Counted from the stretch's first letter, positions 1 to 13,982 are shown. The stretch is DNA of 64,000 nucleotides from Luscinia megarhynchos (GCA_034336665.1 CM067566.1:16908330-16972329); one strand, 5' to 3'. The notes: generated by a model not told the origin, from the letters alone. A program made the numbers and translations.

Positions 1-370
1 TGTTTAAAATAGGACTACAGAGAAATGACTGCTACTTCACACTGCATAATATCAACAAATTATACATGTGCTCTATTCTTTTAGCTAATACCTGCATAAA
101 ATAAATTACTTTCATTGCTGTTACAGTCCCAGACTCTATAGGTTCAAAATGAATTTTCTAATACATTTATGTAAACTAGTGAGACATGTTGGCTTAGCCC
201 ACCAGAATCTTTGACCAGTGTAACAGAAATACTTAAAACATTTATCTCTATTATTCCTACCTTCCCTGAGCTTGCTGCTCTCAGAATACCTTTTTTATCT
301 ACTCACTGTCCTTGAAGCTTACCCCAAGGATTCATTTTCACACAACACTCTAAGATGATACTGCAGAGAG

Positions 371-540
371 TCAACCAGCAGTTACAGCTGCCTCAACCTC
401 CCCCATGGTCCACACTTGCCTAATTAAATATTCATCACTCCCAAATGCTGCAGTGTCAAACATGAGCAACTTCCCAGCCTGATCTCCTACAGCCAGCCTG
501 TGGTTTGTGCTGGAGAATAAACAAGACTGGGGCTTAGCTG
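371..540 (-). CDS. Possible exon of a WD40-repeat protein (partial)
   Basis: Seen: on the minus strand an acceptor-like sequence (T-rich, ending TTTCAG) ends at 541. An open frame follows that includes HRLAVGDQAGKLLMFD, about codons 13-28 after the acceptor. The pattern of hydrophobic strand, G-D, x-x-G, hydrophobic strand, F-D is typical of a WD40 blade. The frame runs to a stop at 371. Alternatively the exon could end at 420, where AG is followed by GCAAGT, the consensus of a GC-AG donor; that gives a 121-nt exon. Known: WD40 blades are scaffold units in many complexes. The 'FSS...LAVGDxxGxL' wording slightly recalls C-terminal blades of dynein intermediate-chain proteins, but I cannot name a gene. 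Inference: a terminal or internal exon of a minus-strand gene whose other exons lie outside the window or across large introns. It could also be a pseudogene fragment or chance. No second WD40-like exon was seen upstream on this strand. Confidence 0.4.
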
Positions 541-580
541 CTGAAACATAAAATGGCATAATGCAGTTTCCATGTTGCAC

Positions 581-2240
581 TTTAACTTCTGTGCATGCAG
601 TGTAAAATTCTACTGCAGAAGCTAGAGTACTAACTTTTAATGTTCAATATATATTGCATACCTGTATGCAAAGTTGCATGGGCAGTGTTATCGAAAACAT
701 TATACAGACAACTAAAATATTTGCTTCCATAAAATACAGATCCTGTTTTGTATGTACAGTCATACCTTTCAACTTAAAAAATATATTATTGCTGAGTATT
801 CACAAATTAAAAAAAAATTATTGAGGCATACTAATATCAAGCATATGAAATTTTTGGGGTGGTTTTGGACTCTTTAGTTCCATTTTAGTTCCATTTACAA
901 GAAAGTTGGGAGTTGCCTTCAAGAGAAAAGAGAGAACTCATTAATCGTATCAGACTGTGTACATATTTATGCATATGCTTCATGGAAGAGAAATCTGAAC
1001 AGAAAAAACCAGAAGGAATAATCTTTCCTGTTACAGAAGCCATATCTGTAATAGTCCATAAGTTCCATAAATCTTTAAGATTTGATATAACTAAAACATA
1101 CCTATATCATGTCCATACAAAATAAAAATAGTATAAAGGTTGTTTGACCCCAAAACCTACATTAACCTGTTAAATAGAAAAGTATCAGAAATTGGCTGTA
1201 AACCAGACAATAGTGGATACGCAGCATTCTTAAGACAATAGAATAGGCATTGCACTAAATCAACCATGAGAATTCTGTAAGTATAATAACTAGTATAGCT
1301 TAGGCCAGTAAGTAAATTTTATTCTGGAGAAGCTTGTTTTCACTACATATATGTACTGATGTCTATGTATATACATATACTTACCTGATATATATATATA
1401 TAAACGGAGTTTAAAAAAGGTTGACTTCACAGCTTCAGTAAATATCTGTTGCAACTTATTGCAATTTATATGCCCCTAGGATTTCTTCTTCCAAGTCAAG
1501 GGCTTCCCCATAGTTTTCAGGCATTTTCTTTCCTCTTTTATGCTAGTTATGGCTTCATGCTCTAATTATCCTAAAATTTAAGACTGAAAATTGCATATCC
1601 TTAAGTTTTCACATGCTTAATCTGACATGAATTGCAATGTATTTGACTAAATATACTGCAGCTACTTCCTCAGGGAGGAGCAAGACAGAAGAGAGATACC
1701 CCAGTCCAAACATTTCTTCAAAGCCTACATCTTGGTTGAAGCAATTTTGCAACAGATCTCCTTCATCCAAAATTTGATTCTGTTAATTATTAAATATGAA
1801 GTTGAGAGCAAGTAAAATTACCACACTGCTAGGTCTATGGTCTGTCCTTTCCCTTCTGGCAGGGTTCTGCAGATATTGAGAAGAAAAACAGTTTGTCAGC
1901 ATTCCTGTGGAATCCTTCAGTAATGCTCTTTGAGGAACATGACCAGCTACCAGTCTACTTCAGATTTTCTAGAACAGCTGTGATTGTAATAAAGACCCCC
2001 AGATCTTCTTCCCACTTAATACAGCTGATGAACTGTCACACAAAATACACAAAATTTGACTCGGACATAGAGGAAAACCATTTTAAATAGACTTAGAATT
2101 GATCTGATCATCTGATCTATGGTTTGATAAACCTGAGCTGAACCTTGTTCATGAGTAATATGAAAGGTTTACATGCACTCAAAACTCTACCACACTAAAC
2201 TAAAAAACTATTTGTCTACTCTGCAGTCTTACTTTTATTA
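581..2240. other. AT-rich spacer, no gene seen
   Basis: No convincing coding frame. The short open frame at 913-1125 has no recognisable motif and no exon context. A CAG|GTAAGT donor match on the minus strand at 1385/1384 sits directly beside a TA microsatellite and has no plausible exon upstream, so it is probably chance. Confidence 0.6.
1388..1403. repeat. (TA)n microsatellite
   Basis: Short uninterrupted TA run following a looser TATACATATA stretch from about 1345. A simple-sequence repeat and likely polymorphic. Confidence 0.85.
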
Positions 2241-2244
2241 CAGG

Positions 2245-2288
2245 CAAACAAAAACAAAAACAAAAACAAATCCAAAAAATAAAAAAAT
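2245..2288. repeat. (CAAAAA)n A-rich simple repeat
   Basis: Consecutive CAAAAA units degrade into an A-rich run ending in AAAAAATAG. Looks like a simple repeat, perhaps grown from an old retroelement poly(A) tail, though no element body is recognisable to its left. Confidence 0.8.
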
Positions 2289-3951
2289 AGTTTTATTATC
2301 ATTTCCAGGCAAATGGAAATTCATCTAGGTGCTTCATGATAGAGATTAAGCCTGAAGAAGCTACCCACTGTGTGCTCCAGGCAGGAAATGGTCATCAGAG
2401 ACAGGAATCAGAGAATATCACACCCATTTAGCATTGCTGGACCTGTACAGGAAACACCTGAGTCTGTGTTAGGGTCCTGAAGTGGCATTCCACATACAGT
2501 GGGTAGATTTTCAGAGCCTTATTCAAAATCTATTTAGTATCATTTGTTTCCCTGCCTTCCACCACGTATTTTTCTGCAAACATTCAGCCATTTCTCTGAC
2601 AAATATGGCCACAATTACTTATGGCTTCAGGAAAACCTCCCTCATCTGCCCTTTTCCATACCACTTTAAGTCAGTCCCTAGGAACCAGTGATGAAAAGAG
2701 GCAGAGACAATGTAAATCTTTGAGATTAAAAGCAGGAAAATGGTGCAACCAAGGAATTCAGTCTCACATGTGACACAAGGACAATAGGGAAAGATAATTT
2801 TTGGCTCTCAGGTGGGAACACATGGTGAGTGGTAGGGCAGGTAGTTGGGACCATGTGCATGAGACCTCAGGAAGCTGTTGAAATTGAGTATGAAATCATT
2901 GCAGTGTCCTAGTGACAACACTCTAAGATGTGATCAAATAAAAGCCTTAAGCATAAACACAAACCATTTTCCAGCTCTATAGCCTATGGAAGTGAAGCAG
3001 TGTGATTATGAACTCAGCTACTACAAAGCTACAAGTCAGTGATGATAGTAACATGTATATGGTCAAGGTGAGTAAAGAATGACTTCATAAATTGCCTGCA
3101 AACAAATATCTGACTCTGAAGCCTAGAACAAGTAGGTAAGTAAAATGATGGTAATAAGACTTCAAACTCTACAGGTCAGTACAAAGGATAATAATTTTGA
3201 TATAATGCACACATACATTATATAATCAACACTGATACTCAGGGATATAAAGAGACAGAGGAATATCCATGCTTGTGTCTCTCATTGTGAGAAGAAATAC
3301 TGCTAGAAGAAAACAACACCTTTACACTCAAAGAACAATGGCAAACTTTAAACTTTATAGGATTTTATATGGTGGACATTAATATCACTTCTATTTAAGC
3401 CCTGCAGAAATTTCCTAGCTCGTATCAGCTGGTCTGTGCCTCAATATAGACCTTCAGTCACTCAACAGAAATCATGCTTTATATTACAGAAGTTATGACA
3501 TCAAACTTTTTCCCATCAGAACAGGACAGCTATCTTTACTGTAGGAAGTGTATTAAAAATGGAAGAGATAAGCTCTTCAGTGAAAAAAAAAAAAAAGCTA
3601 TTAGTGTTATCTTATGTCTAAAGAATAAGACTGAGGGGAGCTGGAAAAACCACACAAAAAAACCCAACAATCTCTCACTATTTCCAGTACTCAGCTAAGT
3701 TGTCAGGTATAAGCATCTTAATTGCAAAGATGTCCCCTTAGCAATTTTGTTCAAGTGTTTATGGTATGTCATACAGTTTTCATTCCTTTCTATTAGGTGA
3801 CTCCACTCTAAACCTCAAGCTCCTTTTGATTCAGTAATCACATTTTATCTCACATTATTTTACCTTATCATTATCTAGACTCTTTCATATGATGTTTTCA
3901 GACATAACTTGAATAGGCCACATTTTAATACCTTACCTCTTTGGTTTTCCA
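2289..3951. other. Spacer, no gene seen
   Basis: Ordinary AT-rich sequence. A TAG|GTAAGTA donor-like site at about 3135 (+) has no convincing acceptor or open exon before it. A 14-base A run lies near 3583-3596. No repeat family recognised. Confidence 0.55.
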
Positions 3952-3979
3952 CCCAAAAAAGAATGGAAAAAAACCCAAC

Positions 3980-4011
<32 letters not shown>

Positions 4012-4045
4012 AACCAACCAAACAAAAAAAAAACCAAACAAAAAC
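3952..4045. repeat. (CAAAA)n / A-rich low-complexity tract
   Basis: About 90 bases of A with interspersed C, including several perfect ACAAA-type pentamers in tandem. The open frames here on both strands (lysine/asparagine-rich on plus, phenylalanine-rich on minus) come from the repeat and are not genes. Confidence 0.9.
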
Positions 4046-7000
4046 ATCCATGAGTAATAGATGTTTTAACATGTTGATTTTTCTTGAAGACAAAACATTA
4101 ATCTGAAACAAGCCATAGGATTTCTTCACTATTTTAGTAGGCATTGCTTTGGCTTCATTGGAACCTTCCATATCCTGAGGGGAAAAAACCACCAGGGGGA
4201 AAAAAAGCCATGAATGGTTTGTGCGACTGCTTTGCAAGTGATCTATAAAAGTAGAATACTGTCAATATGAGGACATCTTATTTCAAAACACCCTACAGTC
4301 TCAGGGAATATTACAGTACTATCTAGGGGAGGAAAGATATGCCAAATTTCCTGATGTCTCGAGTCATTAAGTTGTCCCACTGTGTTATCTCATATCCATA
4401 TGAGCTGTTGATTACTGCAATTAGAGTATTTTTAAAAATTCTATTTACACTATTAAATATTAAATAAGCTAAAATAAATTCATGGCTTTGTAAACATATG
4501 GATCTGGTTAAGCATATTCTCTCTCTTGTCCATAGCAAGATTTCATAAACCATAAAACTTCATAAAACTTTCTGTTACTATAAGAATGTGTTTGCAGTTT
4601 GCTTTCCTGCCTGTGACTTTTCATCAAAAGTTGGTCTCATGGTCATCATTTAGCAGCAATGCCAACTTCTGAACTTGCTCAGCAGTGTGAGAATGATTTC
4701 CCAGAACTGTGTCCACTGTGAACTTGCAGTTCACACAGGTCACCCAAATGCACATACTTGCCCACAGACAAGAAGTAAATCAATTTACACTTTAAATCAT
4801 TGAAGACAGCTATGATTGAAGTAGTTAAGGTGTGTGGATGGGGAAAACAAGTTTTATATCAGTCCTCAGTTCTTAAAGGTAAATTATTGGGCTGGGCCCT
4901 TCCTCTGCCTGAACTGCCTGTCCTGGGTTTTTTTCCAGAACTTTCTGAACCACTCTCATCCGTGGCAACACAGAACTAGTTTACTTCTGTGGACATCTCC
5001 CGACCTCATTTGCTTCTCCAAAGAGGAGTTAAAAAACCCTTCTCAGGTTCTTTACTAGATAATCTAATGCATAGTTATTAACATCTAATATCAAAAAATA
5101 AAATTAAAAAAAATACGGTCTGCCAGGAGCAATTGCTTTTCCTTTTCCACTAGTGCTTTATTTAAAAAAGGTGATCAAATTTTAATGATCTTCTTTTGTT
5201 AGCTTAAACCAAGTGCAAAAATTCCTCCTGCCACTTCCCTTGGGTTTGAAGGGTATAATTTTAAATGACACAAAGATTTTGGTGGTGAAAATTCAGATAT
5301 TGAGTTTTTAAAAATAAATTATAAGACTTGTAACAAAAATGTTACCAAAACCAAAAGCATAAGCAATCAAATGATTAATGCCAAGACAACATTCCAGCAA
5401 AAAATATAAGGACCCTTTAGAAAGCAACACTGAACCTTTGGTGTTTTTCTGGCAATTTTAGTTTTGTTCTATATACAAGACACTTGCTCTAATCTGCACT
5501 TAAGGCTGGGGAGGAAGGTCAAAGTCAAACATTATTATGACTTCTTGTAAACATGTGCAGAATCTGAGAGCTCTTATTCTAACAACAAGGACTTCTAAGA
5601 AAACCCAGGATTGCAGGAATAAGCCATATTGAAGAAAATATGATTTCTAGAACACCTGGGACTGTATGAATGAGGCTGATAAAAAAACAACCTTGAAGTA
5701 ATTTGCCTAGAAATATTCTTATCTAGCCCTGACCATTAGATAGTGCATAATCAGGATAATGCTTTAAATTTCAATTAAGCTGCAGTGGATGTCCCCTGCA
5801 ATAAGAAAAGTAAAAAGAAAAGAAAGGACAACTTTTTACTTAATCTCAGAGAGAGAACAAAAGTCACCCTATAAAATTTCGGCTTTTCAAAAATTTCTTG
5901 GCTCCAACTCCTTGGGCAAGACAAATTTGTATTGTCATTCCTGCAATTTGAATGGCCCATCAAACCTGAATAACTGAAAGGCATATTTCCCACATTTATT
6001 CATGCAACAGACAGATTTTTCCTTCTATTTTGGGATTTAAATAGCCTCCCATATTTTAAAATTGTAATAACAAGATGCATTAAAAGAACTGGCTTCCCCA
6101 TGATTTTGAAGAGGAGACCAAAAAATATCTTCTGCTTTTTTCTTTCTGATAAGCTAGTGGACAAGTTTAATGGTAGAGTTCAATGACAGAGTAGAGTGAT
6201 ATGCAAAAAGAAATAATATTTTTTAAAAAGTTGTTTTAGTAGAGCTGTATAAACAAGTAGGTTATAGAATAAAAAACACCTGACAAGTTTTTTGGGGGGG
6301 TTTGTGGTTTGGATATTTTTTTCTTTACTTGTAGGAGAACACATAGCAATATTAGAGTGTAGTGAAATCCTACTAACCAGGAACCATGATGTGTAAAGTT
6401 TCTAAATTTAAGGACTAATTGGCAGAGATTCATGGTTACACTGAGAACAGAAGTTTCAATGAGAAAAGCATGGCTGGAACCACTTAGCAGAAATGTCCCT
6501 TTTCTCTGGCAAAGGTTTTAACTGCCAACAACACAATTCCACTTCTGGTTATAAACTATTGGTCTTTATTGTGCTATTTATTAGCTGTTAAAAACACCAT
6601 CAGCTCAAACTGAGCTTCTGAAGGTTGAAGTCCTGCTTGTAGTTGCAATCTTGACTCACAACCACAAACCACTGCTGGCATGGCCACTGGCTGAGACACA
6701 GAAGGAAAATGCTTGCTGATGTGTCATGCAGAAGTTTCTGGGGAAATAAAACAAACAAAAACCCCAACCTAAGAGCAACAACAAAAAAACCCTCTTTTGC
6801 TTATGCTGTAACTGGAGAGCATTATTTCCCCCAAGACCCCAGCAATTATTAGACCATCGGCTTCACAACCATTTGTCCATTCAAGTAGAACCTGAAGGAG
6901 TAAGATGTATAGATAGAAATCCTGGCATTTGTATCCAGAAAATTAAGTTGGAAACACAGAACTGAAAAGGACTTTTTGGGATATCCACTCTCATTTGTGA

Positions 7001-10000
7001 CTAAGATTACTTGGACCTCTTAATCCAAACGATTTGTCTAGCTTGTTCAAACCAATTTGCTATTAATGCCATCCTTGCTGCTGAACTGCTGAATTTAGGC
7101 AAAGCACTTTCTACCTCTCCCTCTCCCAACCCTTCCCATCACTACTTCCAAGTTCAGCCCTAGAGCTGTAGTGAAAGGGAGACAAGAGGACACCATCCTT
7201 CTCTGCACTTCTCCCCCCTCAAGTTTTGAAGTCCATGGCCAGAAGTGAAAGCAGCTGTGTCTGCAGCAAACAGAAACAGTACTTCCTTGATGGTATAGAC
7301 CTGTGTTTTTCCATATGAGACAACCACACCAGCTTTTCTTCCCCCTCTCATCCTTTTCAAGAGGATTTTAACTTAGATAAAATTGCACATTAAGAGAACA
7401 GAAGATTCTTTAAGAGAAGAGGTAGTGTGTCCCAGTACATGACAGTATGGTAACAAGGAACTGGACCAGAGTACCATAATTGACAGTATATCAGGAGGGA
7501 CCCCAGAATTACTTTCCAGGCATGTTATGTAAGTGATCATGCCAGCTTCGAAACAACAGATTTGAAGATCAGGGAAAACATAATTTATTGAAATTGTGTA
7601 AAACAGATATGCAAAAACTACTGAAAGCTTTTAATTTAACTTTCCAGATGTCAAAGCTGGAGGTAGGGAGAACCAAACAAAAAAAACTCAGCAGGAGTTA
7701 CAAACTGTGACCAATCCAGAAATGAAATTTCAAGTCTTAGGAGACAGCCATAAAGACACAGAAGTGCTCATTTCAACCTGGAATAGTTGCAGCATTTAAA
7801 TTTTGTGTGCAAAGAGTAAGAAGTGCATCAAACAAGAAAAGAGAGTATTGCTTTGAAAGAAACACTTATCTCAATTCTTATTGTGTTTTATCTTATTCAG
7901 TTCAGCCTGTGGAGAAGGAAGGATACTCATGCTGTTCAAAGTATTTCTGCTTGAAATTCATTTTTCTAACCTGCAATATTCAGCATGTAGTTTAACAAAT
8001 CTTATGTGTATTTCCAAAGCCAAGGAGAATTTGAAAACTAAGCAAGAATGCTGACGTATAATCTTTGTGAAATTATATTTCAACTTGAGATAAAAGTAAG
8101 GAGTAGCCAGAAGATAGCAACTGGAAACACAATGGACACAGACTCCCAAACTGACTCTCAGAACACAATGTTATATGAAACAGCTGATCAAAAGAGAAGA
8201 CAAGAGATAAATATTCATTCAATAATTAGCTTAACAGTGCACATCCAAGACTTTTCTTTCAGAGCATTCTAAGTTAGAATCCTGTTTGAGATTTCTTTTT
8301 AATGAATGTGTCATAGTTCACAATTTATATTAGCTCAGCTAGATCATCTATTCCCTCAGGATCCTATTCCTACTGAGAACAACAGATGCCTTCAGTATTC
8401 AACCTTGTTCTTTCATGTTTGTGTCTCTCATAGTGCAAATATTCCCACATTTTAGGGAAAGTATATAAAGCCAGAAAATGAAATTATGTCCCAAGAGACA
8501 TTCTGAGTATTGAACTCAGAATAAAATATTAGAATAAAATATTTATCAGCTGAAGGGAAAATTCCAGTTTGGTAGAGCCACAGGGACTTGCTACTTGACC
8601 TTGATGTTACTGTACCCCAGAGCTGGTATATGATATTAAAAACCTGTAAGCTGATAACCTATCAAAGTATTGTTTTTTGGTCATTGTAGGAAAAAACCAG
8701 TATTAACAGGTTCTTGAGAAACATTTGACAAAGTACTTCTTTCTGATATAGCAATCCCCTTTACAATTTTCCACATGTTCTTATGTTCACATTGCATTTT
8801 TATTCATCATTCCATCTGAGTTTGATATTACTTTCTACCTTGGTAAGATATCACAAAAAAATTTACTGTGAGTTACTGAAATTTACTGGCAATTTGATTC
8901 ATCCTATCTACCCACCAGCTTTCCACTTATCACCAATCTAATCTCTTACTCCACCACTTTTTCAGCATTGCAGACTTCTCTCAGTTTCTCTGAATACTCT
9001 CCAGCATACTGAACCTTTGATTTTCAGTTCTCACCATGTAAGCATTTTACTGTCTCTCCACAAGAAACACTCAGAGCTTCTCAGAACATTTTATTCACAG
9101 ATAACATGTATCCTGATGCATAAATTTGTTGGTAATTTGATAATCTATAAAATCTATAAAACATGAAAGAACACACATAATTTGTAGAGTAAAACATGTG
9201 CTTAAGAACATGGCACAATTATTCCTACATGTACAATATTTGTGTAGACCCCTTCAGCATATGGATGGAGGAAGCAGAAGGGTGTGCTTTCTGGATATAA
9301 GTTCCATCAGGACAGAGAATGATCAAAACCCCCGTCCATGCACTGGTTAGAGACCTAAACCAAGATTGCAAAGGGAAGCTCACAGGGAAACAGAGTTTCA
9401 GTTCCTTCATACCCATCCAGGAATTCATTAGAACAATGAGAAACAACGTAACTTAAACCAAATATGACCTTCCACAAACCTTAATGTGCATCAGATCTCA
9501 TTTATTGAATCTGCATAGGTATTTATGCATTATCAGCTCTGCAAGCTTCTTTCCCTCTGGGGAGTTCTCTGATAGAAATATTAAGTTCAGGGATAAATTT
9601 TTACCTCCATCCATCCTTTCTTTGACATTTACAACACTTTAGAAATGCATTTCCTCTATTTTCAGCTATTAGAGAATATTTATGAGTACTGCTTCAAAGA
9701 AAACCACTAGAATGAAAATTCAAGGGAAAAAAAAGAAGAAAAGAAAAGATAAAATTTATATTTGCATGTAATTTAAAAATTTACATTAACTTCTAGCAAG
9801 ACAAAAAGTGACACCTAAAATGTAAATCTAAAAACTTAGATTAGAAAATGTACTAGTGCACAAACTATCTTATCTGTTCAGTGCTTCTGCTTCAATGTTT
9901 CATACAGAACTACACCTAAGGAACACATAAAAAGCTTAAGATGGTACCACAATTTAAGTGGTAGGAAAGTAACTTAAAAAACAACTAAACTGAAGACAAC

Positions 10001-10004
10001 TGAA
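4046..10004. other. Spacer, no gene seen
   Basis: AT-rich sequence without a recognisable gene or transposon. It contains an interrupted palindrome CTCATAT-CC-ATATGAG (4389-4404), a G7 run (6294-6300) and short direct repeats such as two copies of CTATAAAAT near 9144-9160. Open frames of 60-76 codons at 4323, 5775, 7160, 7807, 8048 and 9225 show no domain, no composition change and no consistent splice context. Confidence 0.55.
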
Positions 10005-10558
10005 GGAGGGTGGCCAGCAGGTCAGAGGTGATTCTCCCCCTGTACTTTGCTCTTGTGAGACTTCACTTGAAGGAGCACTTGCAGTTCTGGTGCCTTCCAC
10101 ATGAGAAGGGCATGGAAATATTAGAGCAAGTCCAGAGGAGGACCATGGAGTTGGTAGGAGGACTGGAGCACCTCTCCTATGACGACAGGCTGTGAAGGTT
10201 TGGGCTGCTCAGCTTGGAGAAGGCTGTGTGGAAACCTGATAACAACACTCCAGTGTCTGAATGGACCTGCAGGGAAGCCAGGGGGGGACTGCCCATCATG
10301 AACTCTAGTGATAAGGACAAGGAGTAATGGACACAAAGTCAAAGAGGGTAAATTTATGTTTGCTGTGAGACACTGGAACAGGTTGCCCAGGAGCCTGTGG
10401 ATGCCCCAACCCTGGCATTTTTCAAAGCCAGGTTATATAAGGCCTTGAGCAATCTGCTCTGGTGGAAGGTGTCCCTGCCCACGGTGGAGGAGGACTGGGA
10501 GTAGATCATCTCTAAAGGTTCATTCCAACCCCTTTGCATTCTGATGTTCTATGATTTT
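10005..10558 (+). mobile_element. CR1 non-LTR retrotransposon, 5'-truncated (copy 1)
   Basis: Begins within the conserved 'GTGGCCAGCAGG' region and runs to a CR1-type 3' end (TTCATTCCAACCCC, then GTTCTATGATT). The plus frame still reads as the C-terminal part of the CR1 ORF2 protein: LYFALVRLHLKEHLQFW, followed by the LE-QVQRR and GLEHLSYDDRL blocks, up to a stop at about 10195. Downstream, GACACTGGAACAGGTTGCC and CCTGTGGATGCCCC are the usual CR1 coding tail, now broken by stops and indels. CR1 copies by target-primed reverse transcription and most copies are 5'-truncated like this one. A fixed, dead fossil. Confidence 0.93.
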
Positions 10559-12860
10559 GTGAAGCAAAGCTACCATGATATTTCACACAAGCCTCAGAAC
10601 TGATTGAGAAGCTTTACCAATGGGGCTTTTGGATCCAAATTCCTTTGGGCCATGAGCATACACCTCCAGAGTAAAACTGTCCTTTAAAAATGCTAAAGTC
10701 AATAAAGTGTACATACTCTGGCAGTCACAGCAGCATCTGAAATTTTGTTTTACAGGCCATATACTATATACAAACTCCCAAGCCTCAGAAACCAGATGGA
10801 TCATTGATGATAGTGTCTAAAAATTCTACTTCATTCACCCCGATTCTTGTTACAAAAATCTCTCTTATCATTGATACACTGGCTCTGGGGCCCCAAGGTG
10901 TTAGCTCCACCTCTTTGTTCCAAACAAGAGAACAGTAAGTACTAACGGGATAGGTTTAAGTTTTCAAGAGTAGAGAGATTATTATTTAAAAATCAGAGCC
11001 AAATCTTGATATTATTAGCAGTACCATACTGCACTTCATTTTTTTCCCTCCAAAAAATAATTGCACAAAAACCTCCTACTTTCCGTGCAAGACTGCACTC
11101 ATTAGAAGTTTGGGCAGCAAAATCAGGCTCCTAAAAACACCATCTGTTTGCACATGCACAAACCTGCTTCAAAAACATTCAGGAATTTCAGATGTTCAGC
11201 TTTTTGTTTAAAAACAGAAGGGAAACCCAGCAAATGCTGGATTGTACACATGCATATATTTATGTAAGGGTTTAATAATTGCATAAAAGTCCCTTATTTT
11301 TAAAGTTTCAATGAGAAATTTTGTAGAGAGTAACAAGACAAATATATGAATTATTAAAATAGGAGTCACATTTATCTAACTATTCCTAGGGAAACTTAGA
11401 AGCCAATGGAGTCTCAAAAGAGCATTTTTGGCTTACTTACTTAGCTTACACTTGAAAGATGGCAACATTTGTATCACAAAACTCAGCAGCTTTCTGAACA
11501 GTTGGTGCACTGACATTTTAGTGCCAACCTCAAGAACACCATTTCCAGCAATGGCATTTCCAGGGAAATAGTTACAACTTCCCACATTCAGAGGCAAGTA
11601 CAGTCAGTCGCTTTCCAAGCAGAGAATCAACTTATTAACCAAAATAAAACTGAAGAAGTGGTTGATTATAAAAGCCTTTATCACAGACCTCTACTGAATG
11701 ATAATTCAGAACAGTCTTTACTACAGCTCAGAAGGTAACAGTATTTTCAATTAAACAAGACTGTGACATCATCAAATTAAAACAGCATTAAATACCATGT
11801 TTTCTTAATTATGACATCCTCTAATTATCAACATCAAAACTACACTTCCCCCAAAGAAAGGTCAGTTCTCACTATTTAGATATTTGCTTTGCTAATATTT
11901 GGATTTAAGAAGTTGCTGAATGTCCTCAGGATTTAGAAAACGTGTCAAGCTTTCATTTTGATAAACTTTTTTTTTAAGTCTTGCAGTCATAAATATGCAA
12001 TAGCTCCAAGTACTTTCATGCACTAGAGAGGCTTTAATTTCTCCTATCTAGAGCAATTATTTCCTTTGTAACAATCAGAAATCCACTAAATGTATTGCAA
12101 GTATGATGGCTCCTAAAAAAAAATGAAAAAACATACAGGACTCAGACACTGAAGAAAAAGACTTGAGGTAACTAATACATTTAATAAATTTATTTTATGG
12201 TATTTTTGTTCAGGATGGAGTGGCTCACTCATATCGAAATCAATTTTCCAATACAGTCAAACTGATGTGGACAGTCCCACTGGTGCCAACTACAGTGAGA
12301 GTTTCACCCTGCTTATTACTGGGAGAGGTGAAATGGTTTATTGGGGATTAAAGAAGTCAAGGAGCTGAACAACTTCTGCCAGTTTTGAGTAAAAATCTAT
12401 CACCCCTTATTCATTAAAGTTTCTGTGTATGCTCCAGGGCACTATGTATTTTTCAATCATAAAAATAGGGGAAAATTAACCAGTCTGAAAAATTTATGTT
12501 CTGGAAGAGTCAAAACAGACAAATTGGAATTAAAAGAAGGCAAATAAACACATTAGACTGAGTAAATTCAGATATTTTGTGTGATCAAATGAGGTGTAAA
12601 ACTCCATGTTGTAAAATTATAAGACTTTTGCTGTTGCAGCCAACTAAGCAGCCAGTATTCCCAAATTGTGTTCATGCCTTTGCCTATATCAGTTATTACA
12701 GGTATTTACCTATTGACCTATTAACTATATTTTAAAAACATTATGCTCTCTATGCATCATAAGACATTTTATAGAAAGCTAAATAAAGCCAAGGTAGGAA
12801 ACACTTACTGAAACCACAGGAACACTCCTGTATTCTAGAAAGGGGAATTTCAGATAGAAT

Positions 12861-12921
12861 CCTATATATTTATACACACATATATTTATTTATTTATATA
12901 TTCACTCATTCATTTACTCAT
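12861..12921. repeat. Low-complexity TATTTA/CATTCA tract
   Basis: Imperfect tandem TTTA and CATT units with a short CACACA. Simple sequence only. Confidence 0.7.
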
Positions 12922-13982
12922 ATCAGAGATTGAGGATTGATAAATATAATGAGTTCTCAGGGCATCACTATTGGCTCAAGTTACAAAGAGAAAAGATTCC
13001 ACATGAGAAGTATTTTAAGTATTTTTCAGCAAATTAGTTTTATGGCTCTAAAAATTTGTCCATATGAGAGCTTACAAGATTTTACTCAAAAAGCAATTTC
13101 TCTTTTAGTAAGAAAAAAATCCCTCACAGTTCAAACAATAGGGATGACATATTGGAAGATTTGGCTTCTTGGGTGATACCTGTTCTTTAAATGTTTTTCC
13201 TTTTCTTTTGCAAGGCACAGATATGACTAGATGACTTTAAAGGTTATATTTTGAATGCTCCTAGCTGTACCAGTCAGAGAGAAACAGAAGTAACTTAAAG
13301 AAAAATGTATTATCTGTAATTTAGTATTTACTCTCCATTTTTATGTGTCTACATCATATGATATTTGCATTTCAAAGGCCAAATCTCGAATTCCTAGATC
13401 ATCAAAAATCCAAGTATTGGTAGAGGTGATTTTGGTCCCACACGAGCTTCAGTCAACATACACATGGCAATACAAGTTGTGTAGCTGTCATGCAAATAAT
13501 CTAAAATTAACTTCTCTTATGGTAGCAAAGTAAATTGTTTACAATTTAATTTATTTCCCAGGATATAAATATTAGAAAGCTAAATTTCTAATGGTGAACC
13601 TTAGTTTTTGAGAATGCATTTTGAGAAAAATAACTTCCTGTAAAACATTCTATTATTAACAAAACGAAAACACAGGTTGGTTTTACCACTATATAATTAA
13701 CTTAAAAGAGAAAGTGTATTTCCACACACAATTTCAGCAAAGCCACAGCTCTTAAGAAAATATGACTTGAGTAATAACTGTCACTCACTATCAGAGGTAG
13801 AGACTGTGACAAGCTCCAGAAAAGGGCACTGCTAAAGGCTTTTATTACTTTTTATGTACCATCACCCAACTGTTGTTACTGAAATTCAATTACCATTTGA
13901 AAGGTCATTTATCCAAATTATTCAGTGCTACAAAAGAAATCTAACGTGCAAACAATTTAGATAAGGAATCCTACTGATCTAG

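Noticed and set aside
1384..1385. Perfect CAG|GTAAGT donor on the minus strand
   Set aside because: The CAG is the end of a TA microsatellite and there is no plausible exon or acceptor upstream.
3875..4237. 120-codon minus-strand frame rich in Phe and Val
   Set aside because: It runs through the CAAAA-type simple repeat; the apparent protein is low-complexity translation.
10010..10539. Open frames on both strands
   Set aside because: They lie in CR1 copy 1; the plus frame is its decayed ORF2 and the minus frames are shadows.
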